Assembly (NCBI GenBank): GCA_028583405.1
Contig: CM053243.1
Span: 49,611,826 to 49,675,825 of the forward strand
Source: Pogonophryne albipinna
Lineage: Eukaryota > Chordata > Actinopteri > Perciformes > Artedidraconidae
Direction of reading: 5' to 3'
DNA: 64,000 nucleotides
Below are positions 34,060 to 46,220 of the stretch, piece by piece. Each line of letters starts with the position of its first letter. Position 1 is the first letter of the stretch. Position numbers and translations under genes: made by a program. Below the pieces are notes generated by a model. That model ran no database searches, was not told where the DNA came from, and saw only the letters and a list, made by a program, of their open reading frames with translations.

Positions 34060-34988
34060 AAGAGGGGTTAAAGCAAACAGATATTGTTCTAAACTGTATT
34101 AAAGTAAACAGGTATTATCTTGAACTGTATTGAAGTGAACATGTATTATTTGGGACTGTTTTAAAGTAATCCTATATATATAACCCTTTTTACTTTACAC
34201 TCAATGACCCAGATACCCTGACACACACACTTACACCTCCTGTCTCCAGCACACACACTTAAACTCACTGACCCAGATATCAGCACACACACACACATAC
34301 ACTTTCCCCCCACCAGCACATGCACATGTTCTTATTCAAGGTTCTTCCTGGGGCCAGTATAATCTCAAGCACCAATATCTCAGTGTACAATGTTTGATAC
34401 TAATATATCTGTGTACAATGTTTGATACTAATATCTCTGTGTACAATGTTTGATTGTTTTGGGAAAGAATAGTTTGTGTGAAATCTTCCCTGGGAAAGTA
34501 AAGGAGTGAAGTTAGGTGTAAGATAAAAAGTGATTCTGACGTTGTCGGAATAGTTTGTGTGAAATCTTCCCTGGGAAAGTAAAGGAGTGAAGTTAGGTGT
34601 AAGATAAAAAGTGATTCTGACCTTGTCTAGTTCCGAGGCTCTCACGCTTCACTGAGGAGTAAAATGGGAGGGAAGAGCCGACCCACATCTCCGCCCCAAA
34701 TCATGTCCATATATACTGTTGTTTATTCATGCAAAATGCGTCCCCTGTTGCTGACTGGCTGGTCCCGATACCTGTATCGCACGGCAGTAGAGCGGGGAGC
34801 CCGGAGTGCTCTGTTACAGGGCACTCTGTATTTCGTATTGTGTTTTTTACCATTAAAATCAGATTATTGTTATAACTTTTATGCCGGTGTTTTGAACTCC
34901 TTCTCTTATTAATCTGACCAGGCTCATCTAACGAACGGCGCGGAGCAGAGGTGGGCTTTAAGCCACCACTACTGTGTATACTCCAACA
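34060..34988 (+). mobile_element. Retroviral LTR, second lineage, with internal duplication
   Basis: Matches the solo LTR at 12358-12979 in the opposite orientation. It ends CTCCAACA at 34988. An about 98-bp piece (34455-34550 and 34551-34640, GAATAGTTTGTGTGAAATC) is tandemly duplicated. 34195-34320 is an (AC)-rich expansion. ATTAAA at 34850-34855 may be the polyadenylation signal. The 5' border is blurred by the purine run. Confidence 0.75.
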
Positions 34989-35141
34989 GTGGACACATAT
35001 GCTTTATGCAAATGTTTGTTTATTATCATTTTATCAATGACAAATATTCTCATGACTATTAAACATAACAACCTCTGAACATTAAAAATATCCGCCTCAA
35101 TTCAACCTGGAACCTCTCTCATACAATACAGTGTGTGTGTG

Positions 35142-35178
35142 CGCGTGCGTGCGTGCGTGTGTGTGTGTGTGTGTGTGT
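35142..35178. repeat. (GT)n microsatellite
   Basis: A GTGTGT/GTGCGT run of about 37 bp within the TAGGGCTGTCA hAT element. Confidence 0.9.
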
Positions 35179-35738
35179 GGAGAGACACTGTGATGGATCG
35201 TTGGAGCTATGTGCAACTCAAGGCATATGCTCGAACGGGAACTGCCTGGACGCTGCAATCATGTTGCGCGCACTATCCGTGCCGAGTGTGCTGACTGTTC
35301 GTACAATGTCCCACTGTCTGGCTACCTGCATAAAGTCAAGTGCTCGGCGCAGTTATCGGCGAAATGTCGCTCCTCTGTTTTCATTGAAACAGCTCCTTAT
35401 ATCCGTTAGCGCAGCTAGCTAGCACCAGATGCTAACAACAACAATACACGTAAGGTGTGCACGTTCTCTCGCTCGTGCCACACATACACACACCCTCCCG
35501 GTCCTCCCGATGGCCAGTCGGTGCCTGCCGGTGAGCGTGGAAGTGTGGTCTGCCGCAAGCGGACGGCAGGAGCGGGGCTGTCAGCATCAGCTTGTAGATG
35601 GTATTTTAAACTCGATGCGCTCTGAAACTACGGGGCGGCCGAGGACAAAAAATACACATGCGTTAATCGCGTTAAAATAAATAGTGGCGTTAATTTTTTT
35701 ATTAACTCGTTAACTTGACAGCCCTAATTATAATATAT

Positions 35739-38700
35739 CAACCCAGTCTCATGGCATTTCTTGTTCACCAACACGATTTTTAATCTATTGATTCGTGTTC
35801 ACCAACACGATTTTCCCCTTTTTTTTCGTGTTGCACAGCACGATTTGAAAAGCAATGTATTTCTACTGGTAATGTGTTTCGTGCCTGCAGCACGTCTTTT
35901 TCTCCGGCCGGGTCGTGGAAGACCGGAAGCTGTGTGGTTCATAAAAACATGTTCTTACTCAATATCAAGCCACAATTATTGCTTTTATTTTAAATCGTAT
36001 AATTTCTGACTTTTGTTGCCGTCTGTGAGGAAAATAAATGGGGCTCAGAGCCTAAGAATACTGAAATCTGTATTTTTTTAAATCTTTTTTTCCTTCTAAT
36101 TTGTTATTCTTTTCAAAATAACACACTGTTATTTACTCACCAATAACACACAATTATCCTTGCTTTTATTTATTGGTTTAATTCCATAATCTCGGGCTTT
36201 TTTGGCGTCCGTCAGGAACTGAATTTCAAAATAAAAATAACCGGAAACAGACGTAGGCAGGCGAAGACACTACACTACCCATAATCCCCAGCTATCGTTT
36301 AGGACTACAGTTCCCGTGATTAATCTTCAAGCATTGGGATTGGATGTTGGAGTGGCAGTGCGCCAAGGTTACGCCGAGCGTCAAACAACTGTTTGAAATG
36401 GAACGAAACCACGCCAGACTATCAAAACTGGAATCGAACGCCCCCCCCAGAACTGCACATGCTGGCTATTGTGTTTCGCAAAATGTTCTATGGGACGTCT
36501 CTACTGAACGTTTTCATTTTTCCCACAATTAGAAGTTGCCAGTATTAAACACATTGGTGTTATCAAATGTAAAACATGTAATTACTAAATGGGTGAAAAT
36601 CGCTTGTGTCCATAATGCGCAGCATTAATATATACCCACATGACAGCTCATTGTTACTTTGTAATTCTACTCCACTACAATTCAGAGGTTAACCTGGTAT
36701 TTTTACTCCACTACATTTATTTTAGTTACTTTGCAGATTCTGATTAATGATGTGAAATATAAACAACCCTTAAATCAGACTTTAGTTACACCTGAGTAAA
36801 ATTCAGGGAAAGTGCCAACAATCAGGAGAGATATTTGATAGTTGGTGCTTGAGAAGACTAAACATTTATCTGCAATTGACATGAATGGAAACGAGTAATA
36901 AAGTATATTCATTACTCGTTATTCTCTACTAATAGTTAATTAAAGACTGTATATTATGGCTATTTTGCACATCCCTTTCAAGATTTTCAAAGGTTTATTG
37001 ACATATCATATACACAACTACGGTGTATGCAATGAATGAAAATCTTGGGTCACAGGTTCCTCAACAGCGCATTACAAGACATCTATCAATATGTGTGTAT
37101 ACCCCATTAAACTGTCATATTCTGCACATTTCTTATACTATCTACACACATAAGAGTATAATTCATATGTATAATATCAGTTAAAATAAGTGCTTCAACA
37201 TAGTTAACATTGCAGGAAAGCAATATATTAGACGTTAAGTACTTTGTCAGGCTTAATATTTATCTGTAGATAGATACCCCCAACGTTTTTTTCTTATTTA
37301 AAAGAAGACCTTAATCTAAAGTATTATTTAATGTTTAAATAAAGGTTAATTCGTTTTTCTGTTTTGCACATCCTCATATTAATATCTTTGTACATCCTGC
37401 ACTAAACTGTTTTATTGTAGAGATCACTTATAGTATCTTCTTGATTTTTTATATTTCTATCACAGACCTTCTACTTTCCCCCTATGAAAGTATGTACTCT
37501 TAATATTTTTTTAATCAAATATAACACATAAAAACAATAATTCAATAACGTGCTTTAACCACTAGGTGGTGCACACAAGGTACACACAGCCATAATAACT
37601 TTGTATTATTAGTGTAGGACACTTATGTATGTACAACATCTGAAGATGTGTAGTTTTATTCATGCTTTCACCAAATTTTACATATTGCTATACTATTTCA
37701 GACTCAGTATTTACATTCTTATATTCAAAGAAAATCAGTAATATCTTTAAAAACTACAAGTCCTTTTATATCAGCTGTGCACCGTTATGGTGTAAATATA
37801 ACCTATCTATGAATTAAATCAAATGTAAAAGTCAGCCGAATTAGTGTTGATACTGCAAGGAGACGTATCGTGTGAAGAGAAATTGAAGATGTTATTTAAT
37901 TGTTGAAATATTTATGATCCACGTCAAGCATACTTGCCAACCCTCCCGATTTTCGCGGGAGACTCCCGATTTCATTGCCCTCTCCCGGTTTCCTCCCGGG
38001 GTCATATTTCTCCCGCATTTCTCCCGATTTCTGACAAAATCAGATTTACTCAGGACTGTTTCCACTCTGACTTTAATACAGCTACACCATTGTTTGGTTT
38101 CCATGATAGCGCGTCTCTTTAGTAGCGTGCGCAACTGACAGTCTGAGAGGGTGAGGAAGAGAGTCACAGTAAACTGAACAAGAATCGACAACTCTACCCT
38201 CTGCTCACTCCTTTCCATGCTACAGGCCGCAAGACAGTGCACTAACAACTACAATAAGCATGTTAATGTTAAGCTAATACAGCTCCGGCGATCCACTAGC
38301 CGCCCCCCCCCCCGCGGTGGTTTTGAAATGCTCCCGATTTCTGAGGTCTCAAGGTTGGCAAGTATGACGTCAAGTATTCAGTTTCGGCAGCATTTCTTCC
38401 AGTTTTTCCAAAGGTCTTCTCATCAGGGCTCTATAAATAAAGAACTACGGCAGATCTGTAATATGTAATGCAGCCGAACCGTGTATTACAATGCCGTTAT
38501 GTGATGACTTTCAAAGAGAAAAGCAAAAACACTCGGAATTAAGTATTATTTTATTCTTTTAAAATGTTTTCCGGATTTCATATCATATAAACACCAAATC
38601 CCAGCATGCATTGCGGCTAAACCATCCAATCAGCGAGCTTAAACCATAGCTGAGGATCTTGGGTAATCGCTCGAAATGCCTACGTCTGTTTCCGGTTATT

Positions 38701-39027
38701 TTTATTTTGAAATTCAGTTCCTGACTGACGCCAAAAAAGCCCGAGATTATGGAATTAAACCTTTATATATACGATTTAAAATAAAAGCAATAATTGTGGC
38801 TTGATATTGAGTAAGAACATGTTTTTGAACAACACAGCTTCCGGTCTTCCACGACCCGGCCGGAGAAAAAGACGTGCTGCAGGCACGAAACACATTACCA
38901 GTAGAAATACATTGCTTTTCAAATCGTGCTGTGCAACACGAAAAAAAGGGGAAAATCGTGTTGGTGAACACGAATCAATAGATTACAAATCGTGTTGGTG
39001 AACACGAAATGCCATGAGACTGGGTTG
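35739..39027. mobile_element. Long-arm foldback DNA element, 3289 bp
   Basis: The ends CAACCCAGTCTCATGGC and GCCATGAGACTGGGTTG are flanked by AATATAT (35732-35738 and 39028-39034). The arms are long: 35739-36005 plus 36170-36260 pair with 38680-39027. Copy B near 49372 shows the empty target with a single AATATAT. The middle (36300-38680) has no transposase but contains a hAT-type MITE at 37929-38366. The 7-bp duplication does not fit hAT, and the superfamily is left open. Confidence 0.85.
37929..38366. mobile_element. hAT-type MITE, 438 bp
   Basis: The ends CATACTTGCCAACC and GTTGGCAAGTATG are flanked by ACGTCAAG (37921-37928 and 38367-38374), 8 bp. The ends are rich in TCTCCCG/CTCCCGATTT subterminal repeats. 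Its middle (38080-38240) is shared with 31100-31270. Confidence 0.92.
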
Positions 39028-41175
39028 AATATATGATATGATAATTACATTTTAGTTTTATTAATTTCTTATTTCATAGAAACGTATCAAACATGTAATT
39101 AAAGAATGGTGATATACACAGTGATAGATTTTAAGGACTAACGTTTATAATAAGTAGCCTAGCATTTATTCATATTCATAATAATATTTATATATTCAAC
39201 AACAATTTTTTATGTAAAAGGTTCATAAAATAAAAACACAACACTGTCATTGCAAGTCACACTCAGTTGACCTTTATGTTCAACTGCTAAATGTGTTACT
39301 GATCAAAAAGGGCTTCTACCTAATTACCTTAAATAAACTCACTAATCACGTAAAATGATAAAATACGGTGAAGATATTAAAATATATGTGCTTCCATTTT
39401 TCATACTTTTGAAATATATTTGTATTAACTTTATATCATCGTATCTCCGTGTTTACTGGGTCTTTCTGCATGAAACAAAGACTGGCATATAGTTTCAAGC
39501 CAGTACTTGTCCGGGCTGTTGTTTTTATGTGCCACCGGCTTGAACAGGTCATGTGATCTGATCACGTCGGCATTATTCTTATCATTCTTTATGAGCGCAG
39601 TAGCCTAATGGTAAGGTAGTCTATTTAGCCTAATTACTTATTTATAAAGTGGAGATAAGGCAGAAATCCTACAATGAAGCGGGACAGTGTTCTCCGTGAG
39701 ATCCAGAAACTAAAACTAAATTCTATTCAAATTCCAATTCTTGACGGGAAGAGCGGTGTAAATGGGTGGCAGATATGCATTTGAAAAGAAATAGTAATCA
39801 CACAGTTATCATACAATATGCTTAAACAAATATAGCTCTACACCCCTGGCCGAAATGTCCTTAAAATGAAGTCAGAGTTCGACATTTTAATTCATGTGCC
39901 AACACTGGCAGGACAGAAGGCGACACACCCGTTCTAAGCCGTGTCCCTCACTCCTCACATCCCAAGCTGCATCCCCAAAAAGTTTCCTTTTGCTTTTTAT
40001 GTCTCCTGTACACCAAAACACCAAGGGAGCAGGAGGAAGCAAACACCAAAAAAACATTACAAAAAATATACTGCATATTAAAGCAAACTATTGTAAAGGT
40101 AAAAGTATGAGCATAACAAATAAAGAAGTGTAAACATTTACATTATAATTATGATTATTTAATATATAAAGACTATATATTATTGAATTACAAGATTAGA
40201 TATACTTTATTTGATCTAAAATATTGATGTGTTTTCGTTATACTGTAGTAGCCTGTGAAAACCATAACAAATATGTGTTCAAATGCTCTTCACCAAAACA
40301 CAACTGAAGTACTGAAAGTCCATGAAACTTGTCTTTCTGTATTTGTGAATGAAGCGCCATCTAAGGTTACATCCTGAAATTTAAAATGTGACAACGCCCT
40401 CTTGGAAAATAGTGGGAAGGCTTAACATTCCCAGCCGCTGGGATCCGTTGGGTCTTTGGCAGGAAGCTGTTGGCTGGAGTCTGTTCTAGAGTGCTACATC
40501 TGTACTAAATAAGTTGTCCCTCCGCCTGGTGCCAGGACCAACCGATCCATCTCTAGGCTCCGCAGGCCTGTCCCCCCATAAGGCTTTGCAGTCTTGCCAT
40601 GCTGTCCATTGAAAGCCAGTTGGCTAGAAAGCTGGACTTCAAGGACTTGATCAGTGACTTTGCCTGTAAGAAGGCTAGGAGCTGGGCTCTTGGTGAGTAA
40701 GGCTGAGCAAGGGCTCGTAATAACTGTTAAAGGGCAAGTCTATGGTAACGATATTGGATCACTACACAGAAGATGCATGATGAGAAAAAGACTGAGAACA
40801 GGTAATAGGCTCTGATTTAGCACCACCATCAGGCCTTTTCACTTCCATTTCCGTTTTGTTGTCCGTTTACACTTTAATACCCGCTTGTTTTGTAGTTGGT
40901 ATGTATATTTAATAAAACAATCTGCTGCTTATGTTATTTTTTTTGTTATAGCATTTTATAAATTATAATATTGGTGTTAATGTTCACTTTATTTTAATTT
41001 AAGAGGTCATGTATATTTAAGTTATATTTATTTAGAGTTTTGAATGTTCCATTCAAAAATGTTATTAAAAAGGCATGTACACCATAAAAGATTACTATTG
41101 AGATCTATTGTCAGGAATGTTAGTGTTATATAAAATAGTGAATTCTACTGCAGTAGAATGTTGCAGTCTGCACAG

Positions 41176-42006
41176 TGTTACAGCCGCTGCTACCTTGTGC
41201 CCTTAACTCTGTTTGTGTGTGTGTATGTAAATGAGCTGTGCCGTTCCTATGCTGTCAGTCGCCGTCTCGATCTCGCAACATCCGCGGTGATTGGACGGAC
41301 GTCACCCAATCCCTGCCCGCTTCTGCCACGTCATCCGGGGGAGGAGTATAAAGGCCGGGCACGGACACCATTCGGGAGGCTCTGTATTGTGTGACAGACG
41401 CCTCAAACCTCTCATTGTGATACTGCCATCGTTCTGTGATTCCTTAGACTGTTTAGCAGTGTGTATTCTGTGCCTCGTTAGACTGCTTAGCAGTGTGTTC
41501 AGTAGGGTTTCTGTGCGAGCACACTGATTAGCAGTGTGTCGTAGTGTTCTGTGTTAGTATAGGGTTTGTGTGTGCGTATTGCTTAGATCCAAGTTGCTCG
41601 GCTCCTGTAGAACAGCATTTGTGATTATTGACATTGTGAAACAGCTTAGACCCAGGTTAGCTTAGCGCCTGTAGATCAGCATTTGTGGAAGTATTGCTTA
41701 GACCCAGGTGATTAGCCCTGTTGACCAGCAACAGCTGTGTTCCCACCCCGTCTCATTTTGTTTAGTGTTTTGTTCCACTTTAGAAGTGAGGTACGTTCTT
41801 TCTTTTGTATCATATTGTGCAACTCTCTTTTGGAGTTCCCCTTTTGTTAAAATCGTAACAGTTTGGTCCGTCGTTGGTCCAGGCTGTCGTGTATATTATT
41901 GTGTTCATTGTTTTGGGTTACAAATAAATCAACGGTAACATATACCAAATCCAATCTGGTCGTGGTCGTGTCCCTTTGGTCCCCCTAGCCCAATAGGGAA
42001 CGTAAC
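41176..42006 (+). mobile_element. Solo LTR with promoter and poly(A) signal, 831 bp
   Basis: The ends TGTTAC and GTAAC are flanked by CACAG (41171-41175 and 42007-42011). The last two bases of a canonical CA end are not evident, so the right border may be off by a base or two. It has a TATA box (41347-41352) after a GC-rich stretch, and AATAAA at 41923-41928. Between them is a repeated GTTTAGCAGTGTGT-type motif (41450-41540). It is unrelated to the other LTRs in the window. Confidence 0.75.
41347..41352 (+). promoter_or_regulatory. TATA box of the solo LTR
   Basis: TATAAA preceded by GGGGGAGGAG and followed by GGCCGGGC, the only convincing core promoter in this LTR. Confidence 0.7.
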
Positions 42007-42082
42007 CACAGTGTTATATTTTCACCGCTCCGTGTCTGTAAATATTGTGCAGTTAGTATTGGACTACAAGATAGATGCAAGC

Positions 42083-42803
42083 TGTTGGGGTACACAGGAC
42101 CTAGTCCGTACTCCGCGCAGATCGTTTGGATATGGCCAGAGCAGGGTCTGGCCCGATGTTCCCGGTGAACCGTTCTTTTCTGGAGAGCAGAGGCAATAGT
42201 CTAGAAATAGTCAAACAGTCAAACACCACTGGACTTCGTACTCCGATTTGGTTCTGATATTACTTTGGTACTTTAATCACAGTTCAGCAAATACATTCAA
42301 TTTGATACAATACCACAAAGCGCTTTGGGGACTCCTTCTTGAGGTCTCACCGTGACAGGTCCGTCAGAGTAAGATCCCAGTTAAAGAGAGCCCCGAGTTA
42401 TAGAAACATCCTGTTCTTTATAGTTTTTGCTGTGAAGCCCCCACCTTTGGTGCTCTCTCTTGGTGTAATGCTGTGAAGCCCCCACCTTTGGTGCTCTCTC
42501 TTGGTGTAATCTGCCTTTGCTGCCCAGACTTCGCTCACAAGACTGTCCTTGGGAAACGTTGCGCCTGCTTGGTTCTCACAAGACTTTGTGTGAGAACAAA
42601 TGAGTTCTGCAACCTTGTTGCATTTCAGTTTGGACAGAACAGAATGCATCTGTTCTTAATCTGGTTGACTCATCGTTGTTGTTGCACACAGTATTCACAC
42701 AGTATATTTCCACTGAGGCTTTCTCAATGATTGCAGCATTATATTTTAGCTTGTTTTACTATATCTTTACTTCTGTTACTTTTGCCTTATCAATAAACCA
42801 TCA
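42083..42803 (-). mobile_element. 3' LTR of the provirus
   Basis: 721 bp, TGTTGG to CCATCA on the plus strand. Two copies of a 41-bp unit (42428-42509) lie in what is U3 on the minus strand. Confidence 0.95.
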
Positions 42804-42818
42804 ATCCCCCTTTTGCCT
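42804..42818 (-). promoter_or_regulatory. Polypurine tract
   Basis: On the minus strand GAGGCAAAAGGGGGAT directly abuts the TGATGG start of the 3' LTR, the expected site of plus-strand primer formation. Confidence 0.88.
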
Positions 42819-42940
42819 CATTCCATAGATTGGGGCAATAACAACAATGTATGCAAGCGAAGCAATAGTTCAGTGCAGTAATTTCAGTATGCTTTAAATC
42901 ATTTAGTCTATACAGTTTCTTAGCTGATGTTTTATGGTTC

Positions 42941-43975
42941 TCATGCGTCCATGTCGTCGCTTTGCCATGGGATGTACGGTGGGGAGGAGGGAACTAATGG
43001 GAAGAAAGCGTCATATTTGGAGCAGTTGTCGGCCGGATTGTCTTTCATCATTACTTCCCACACACAGTCGGGTTCTATGGGGGCAGCGACTATTTTGAGA
43101 AGGGGTCTAGCCCCCATACACACGAGGCAGTCGTCTCCTGTGTCGATTGCTGCCTGCTGGGCCATTAGCAGCCAGTTGTTACTGGTCACTGAATGTCCTG
43201 AGACCCCGGTTGCCGCTTGGAACTCTTTGTCTACTGTCCAGTCTTTAGTTGAATGAATTACCACCCCCTTTTGTACTGTAGTGTCATCCGCAAGTGGTTT
43301 AGGTATTTTGCTAGATATGCAAGCGAAAAGGGGAAACTGGGGGTCGTTCTCGTTAGAATGGGCCCATAAGTAGAAAAGCGCGCAAGTGACTGTGGGGTCT
43401 CTTACTGAATCTGGGGCTGCTGTTAGATTTAATTTGAGGGACAAGCCGGCGGAGGATTTGGACAGTGTGATTGTTTTCCTAAGTGCTATTGCTGGTCCTG
43501 TTGACCACGACCTCCAGTCCGCCCCTGTTTCTCCAACCAGGTCTTTCCATTCGTCACCTATGGTTATGTACCATTGATACCCGTTGCCCCAACTTCTACC
43601 ATTTTGGCCATGGTTATTTGTTAGACTTGAGTACGGGATTAGACTAGTTGTGCTTGATTTTTCAGGTATACACAGTGTAAGGGAAACGCGTTTAAGTGAA
43701 GCTTTTTGGTCGCATTTTGTGAAATTTACTGTGTACACCGTGGCACGTGTTTGTGAAACATCACGTTTTGTACGGGTCTTACTGGAGTGATTTTGTGGTG
43801 TGGGGTTTGGTGGTGAAGTGACATTTCTTGGTGTGTTGTCTTTGATCTCTCTGGGTCGTTCTCCAAGTAGTATCACTAGGATTCCGATCATGATTACCCC
43901 CATTAGGGCCAGAGCGAGGTATGCGAGCTGAGAGCTAGGGCTCCCCCTTTTGCCTTTTGCCATTGTCTTTTTCAA
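42941..43975 (-). pseudogene. Retroviral Env, surface part only
   Basis: 344 codons open on the minus strand. Residues about 17-37 are a hydrophobic signal or anchor segment. A furin-like RTKR follows at about residue 68-71. N-glycosylation sequons include NVT, NHS, NFT, NLT and NCS. A CLVC motif (about residue 294) resembles the CxxC of gammaretroviral surface subunits. The frame ends after DDMDA with no fusion peptide, no immunosuppressive-type region, no CX6CC and no membrane anchor, so the transmembrane subunit is missing. It could be secreted or membrane-tethered by its N-terminus, but it cannot mediate fusion as it stands. The family is assigned from context between integrase and 3' LTR; I do not recognise a closer relative. 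Confidence 0.75.
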
Positions 43976-44100
43976 AGTCTTAGTCCTGTGTGTCAGTTTA
44001 AATGGATCTCTTACTGTGGTGGGTGTATGTAATGCGTGTGGTGTACCGCCTGCTCAGGGGGTGCGGTCCCTTGTCGTGCCTCCTTGCCGGCTGTTATCTC

Positions 44101-44730
44101 CTAGGCTGTGGATGGGCCCCCTCCGTTGTCCTCAGTGGGGTCCTGGGTCGGGGTGCCTTCTGCTGACCGGATGTGGAGGTCCTCTAGGTCGATAGCCGTG
44201 TCTTCAAGGGTCCTGGTTGGAGTTGGTGCCGCCACACATCGGGACCAGTGGTACCACGTGTCTCCTTTTCCTTCTAGTCGCACAGCGTGGTCTGTTCTCT
44301 GGGTTACCTTGTGGGGTCCGGTGAAGCGTGGGGCACACCACTTGGGTTTGACCGTCTTCAGTCGGATGTACTCCACGTCTCTGCCACCCTCAGCTTCTTC
44401 GGTATGTCCCTTGGCTCGTGTTTCTGTGGATTCGTCAGCGAACTCTGCAACAAGGCATTTTAGTTGTTTATAATAGTCTTCATGCCCTACTCGTTCATAG
44501 AGTTCTTTGGAAACCGTGGTTCCTGCCCCTGGGCCAGGAAACTGGTGTCCATGGGTCATCTCATATGGAGAGAAACCTGTGGTTCTGCAAATGGTGCTAC
44601 GAATCACCAGTAAGACCAATGGTAGCGCCTCTAACCAGTTCAGCCCTGTTTCTTCCATAGTTTTGGCAAGTTTCTGTTTCATGTTCTGGTTCATCCTTTC
44701 TACCTTTCCCTGTGACTGTGGGTGGTACAC
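44101..44730 (-). pseudogene. Retroviral integrase, C-terminal fragment
   Basis: Begins within the catalytic core at HPQSQGKVERMN, where the Glu of VER is the third acidic residue of the DDE triad. It continues with WLEALPLVLLVIRST and TTGFSPYEMTHG, then the C-terminal domain (VKPKWCAPRFTGPHKVTQRT, WYHWSRC). The zinc-binding N-terminus and the first two Asp are deleted. A few further in-frame codons (LGLTHKFRAVYHPQ) lie upstream of the first Met. It ends 125 bp before env on the same strand. Confidence 0.9.
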
Positions 44731-44817
44731 TGCCCTGAATTTGTGGGTCAGGCCTAGAGAAGCTTCTACGGTGGCTAGGTCATGATTTCTGAAGTGTTTA
44801 GGGTATGGTGTGTCTGT

Positions 44818-45336
44818 TCACCTAGGTTTGCCCTGGCCATACGACGGCATCTGGTTTGGGGTGGAGGTGGCTCTAGCTTCCTGGGGTGGGGATGTTGGCG
44901 TTAGTTTAACCTTTCCCTGTATTTGATAGAAGTTTTCTCCTACTCCCCCTGTGCTTGGTCCTGGAGGGGGTGTTTTGATCGGGGAAAGTGTGGCCTGAAT
45001 AAAAGGATTATTCGGGCTATATGGGGGCGGCGAAAACGGGCCGTCGCTGGGGAGTTCGGGATATAATCTGTTTTGGACGGCTGTGGCTGTTGGGGGAGTT
45101 ACTATGATTTGGGCTGGCCTGGGTGTTGCTTCTGTAAGAGGTGCTTGTAGGGTGGGCCCTGGTGTTCCGCTATTTGTTACTGTTCCTGCGGCTGAGATGA
45201 GGACATGGCAAGTCCTTACTAGTCCCTCTAATCTATCTCGCGTATATTGGTGTCCTTTTCTCCCGAACATCCCACACTTTGTGGAATTATGTCTTTTTAG
45301 TTGTTCCTCTATGTTTTTCTTTCCTTTTTCAAACAT
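44818..45336 (-). pseudogene. Retroviral Gag, matrix/p12-like part
   Basis: 172 codons. The N-terminal part is basic (FEKGKKNIEEQLKRH). The remainder is proline-rich with a PPPY late-domain motif (about residue 101-104, FSPPPYSPNNP), the sequence that recruits the budding machinery. There is no capsid major-homology region or zinc knuckle. The frame stops just before the deletion joint to the integrase fragment. The matrix start is in another frame (45329-45580). Confidence 0.75.
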
Positions 45337-45580
45337 TTCCGCTGGATCTTTTTCCTCCTATTGACTTCCCTTGTGTATCCACGTGATTCTGCCTGTATGC
45401 CGTCAAGATACCATTATCTGACAAATTGTGGTACACTCGTGCCACCTTTTTCTCCCATTTATTCCAATCCTCTTCCTTCAGATGTTTTCGTCCTTCCTCT
45501 ATCCATTTTTTCCATATAACCCCACGGGCTGCTGGAACCAAGAAGCCCTGCTTCCTTTCTCTCTCAAATTCACCTTCCAT
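45329..45580 (-). pseudogene. Retroviral Gag N-terminal fragment, frame-shifted
   Basis: 83 codons, strongly charged, with WKKWIEEGRKHLKEEDWNKW and KVARVYHNLSDNG. The position at the start of the internal region and the amphipathic character fit a matrix domain. It overlaps the next gag frame by 8 bp with a frame change, so Gag is broken. I see no N-terminal Met-Gly, so myristoylation is not predicted from this start. 45650-45860 upstream holds a directly repeated block (about 121 bp, TAATGACTGTTATTAGGCTG). Confidence 0.6.
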
Positions 45581-46199
45581 TTTTCCTTTCTTTCTACTTC
45601 TCCTATGGTCGCTAGTGTCTTTCCTAGTCTGATACCTCCTGGCTGCTAATGACTGTTATTAGGCTGACGCTTTATCTTAGTAACTAGTGTCACTCCACTA
45701 GGTTTATACTGCTCTGGGTAACTGATACGGTGATCAGGTTTACACCATCCCTTGCTGCTAATGACTGTTATTAGGCTGACGCTTTATCTTAGTAACTAGT
45801 GTCACTCCACTAGGTTTACACTGCTCTGGGTAACTGATACGGTGATCAGGTTTACACCATCCCTTGGACTACGGCGAGTCCTTATAAATTACGGGTTCCA
45901 CCCGCTTCTTCTCCCACAAATTTGTTATGCAGTTGCTGAACTTCAAAATAGTTTTTTATCTGTTTTTCTGGTTTGTTTTATTCGTTTGGTTTATACATTC
46001 GTCTTATTTTATCCCGTAGCACAACTCTAAAATGTTGTAATATGTCAATCACACCATTTAGCTGTAACAGGTAGGTGCTTACCTTGGTTCTGTGTCCTAC
46101 CCGGGTTTAGCTGTGTTTTGGGGATTTTTGATAAGCCGAAGTTTTTTATTCCGTCCACTCTCAGAAGGTCACCGGTGTCCAGTTCCTCCTGCTCTGACC

Positions 46200-46217
46200 A
46201 TCACGTCGGGGTCACCA
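46200..46217 (-). promoter_or_regulatory. Primer-binding site, tRNA-Trp type
   Basis: Minus-strand TGGTGACCCCGACGTGAT lies 3 bp from the 5' LTR. It is the 18-base complement of the 3' end of tRNA-Trp, the primer also used by avian sarcoma-leukosis viruses. Confidence 0.88.
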
Positions 46218-46220
46218 AGC

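Larger units (their letters stand above)
31957..35726. mobile_element. hAT-type element (TAGGGCTGTCA ends), 3770 bp
   Basis: The ends TAGGGCTGTCA and TGACAGCCCTA are flanked by ATTATAAT (31949-31956 and 35727-35734). Subterminal GATTAATCGC repeats lie next to the left end. Inside are a 130-bp-arm hairpin (32307-32712), a retroviral remnant (33000-34988) and 35179-35720, which may be an old leader. No transposase is recognised. The uninterrupted target is visible in copy B near 49375. Confidence 0.88.
30127..40502 (-). mobile_element. Family F element, copy A (inverted, with nested insertions)
   Basis: The ends CAGATATAG and GCTACATCTG are flanked by TA (30125-30126 and 40503-40504). It runs opposite to copy B: 40430 to 39035 matches 48930-49375, and 31950 to 31380 matches 49375-49740. 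Its last block (30590 to 30127) matches 51900-52262. Two large insertions, 31957-35726 and 35739-39027, lie side by side in one spot of the family sequence. 30740-31000 (CCATAATGACCAAGTCGC) is another fish repeat that I could not name. 31100-31300 is shared with 38080-38240. Confidence 0.78.
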
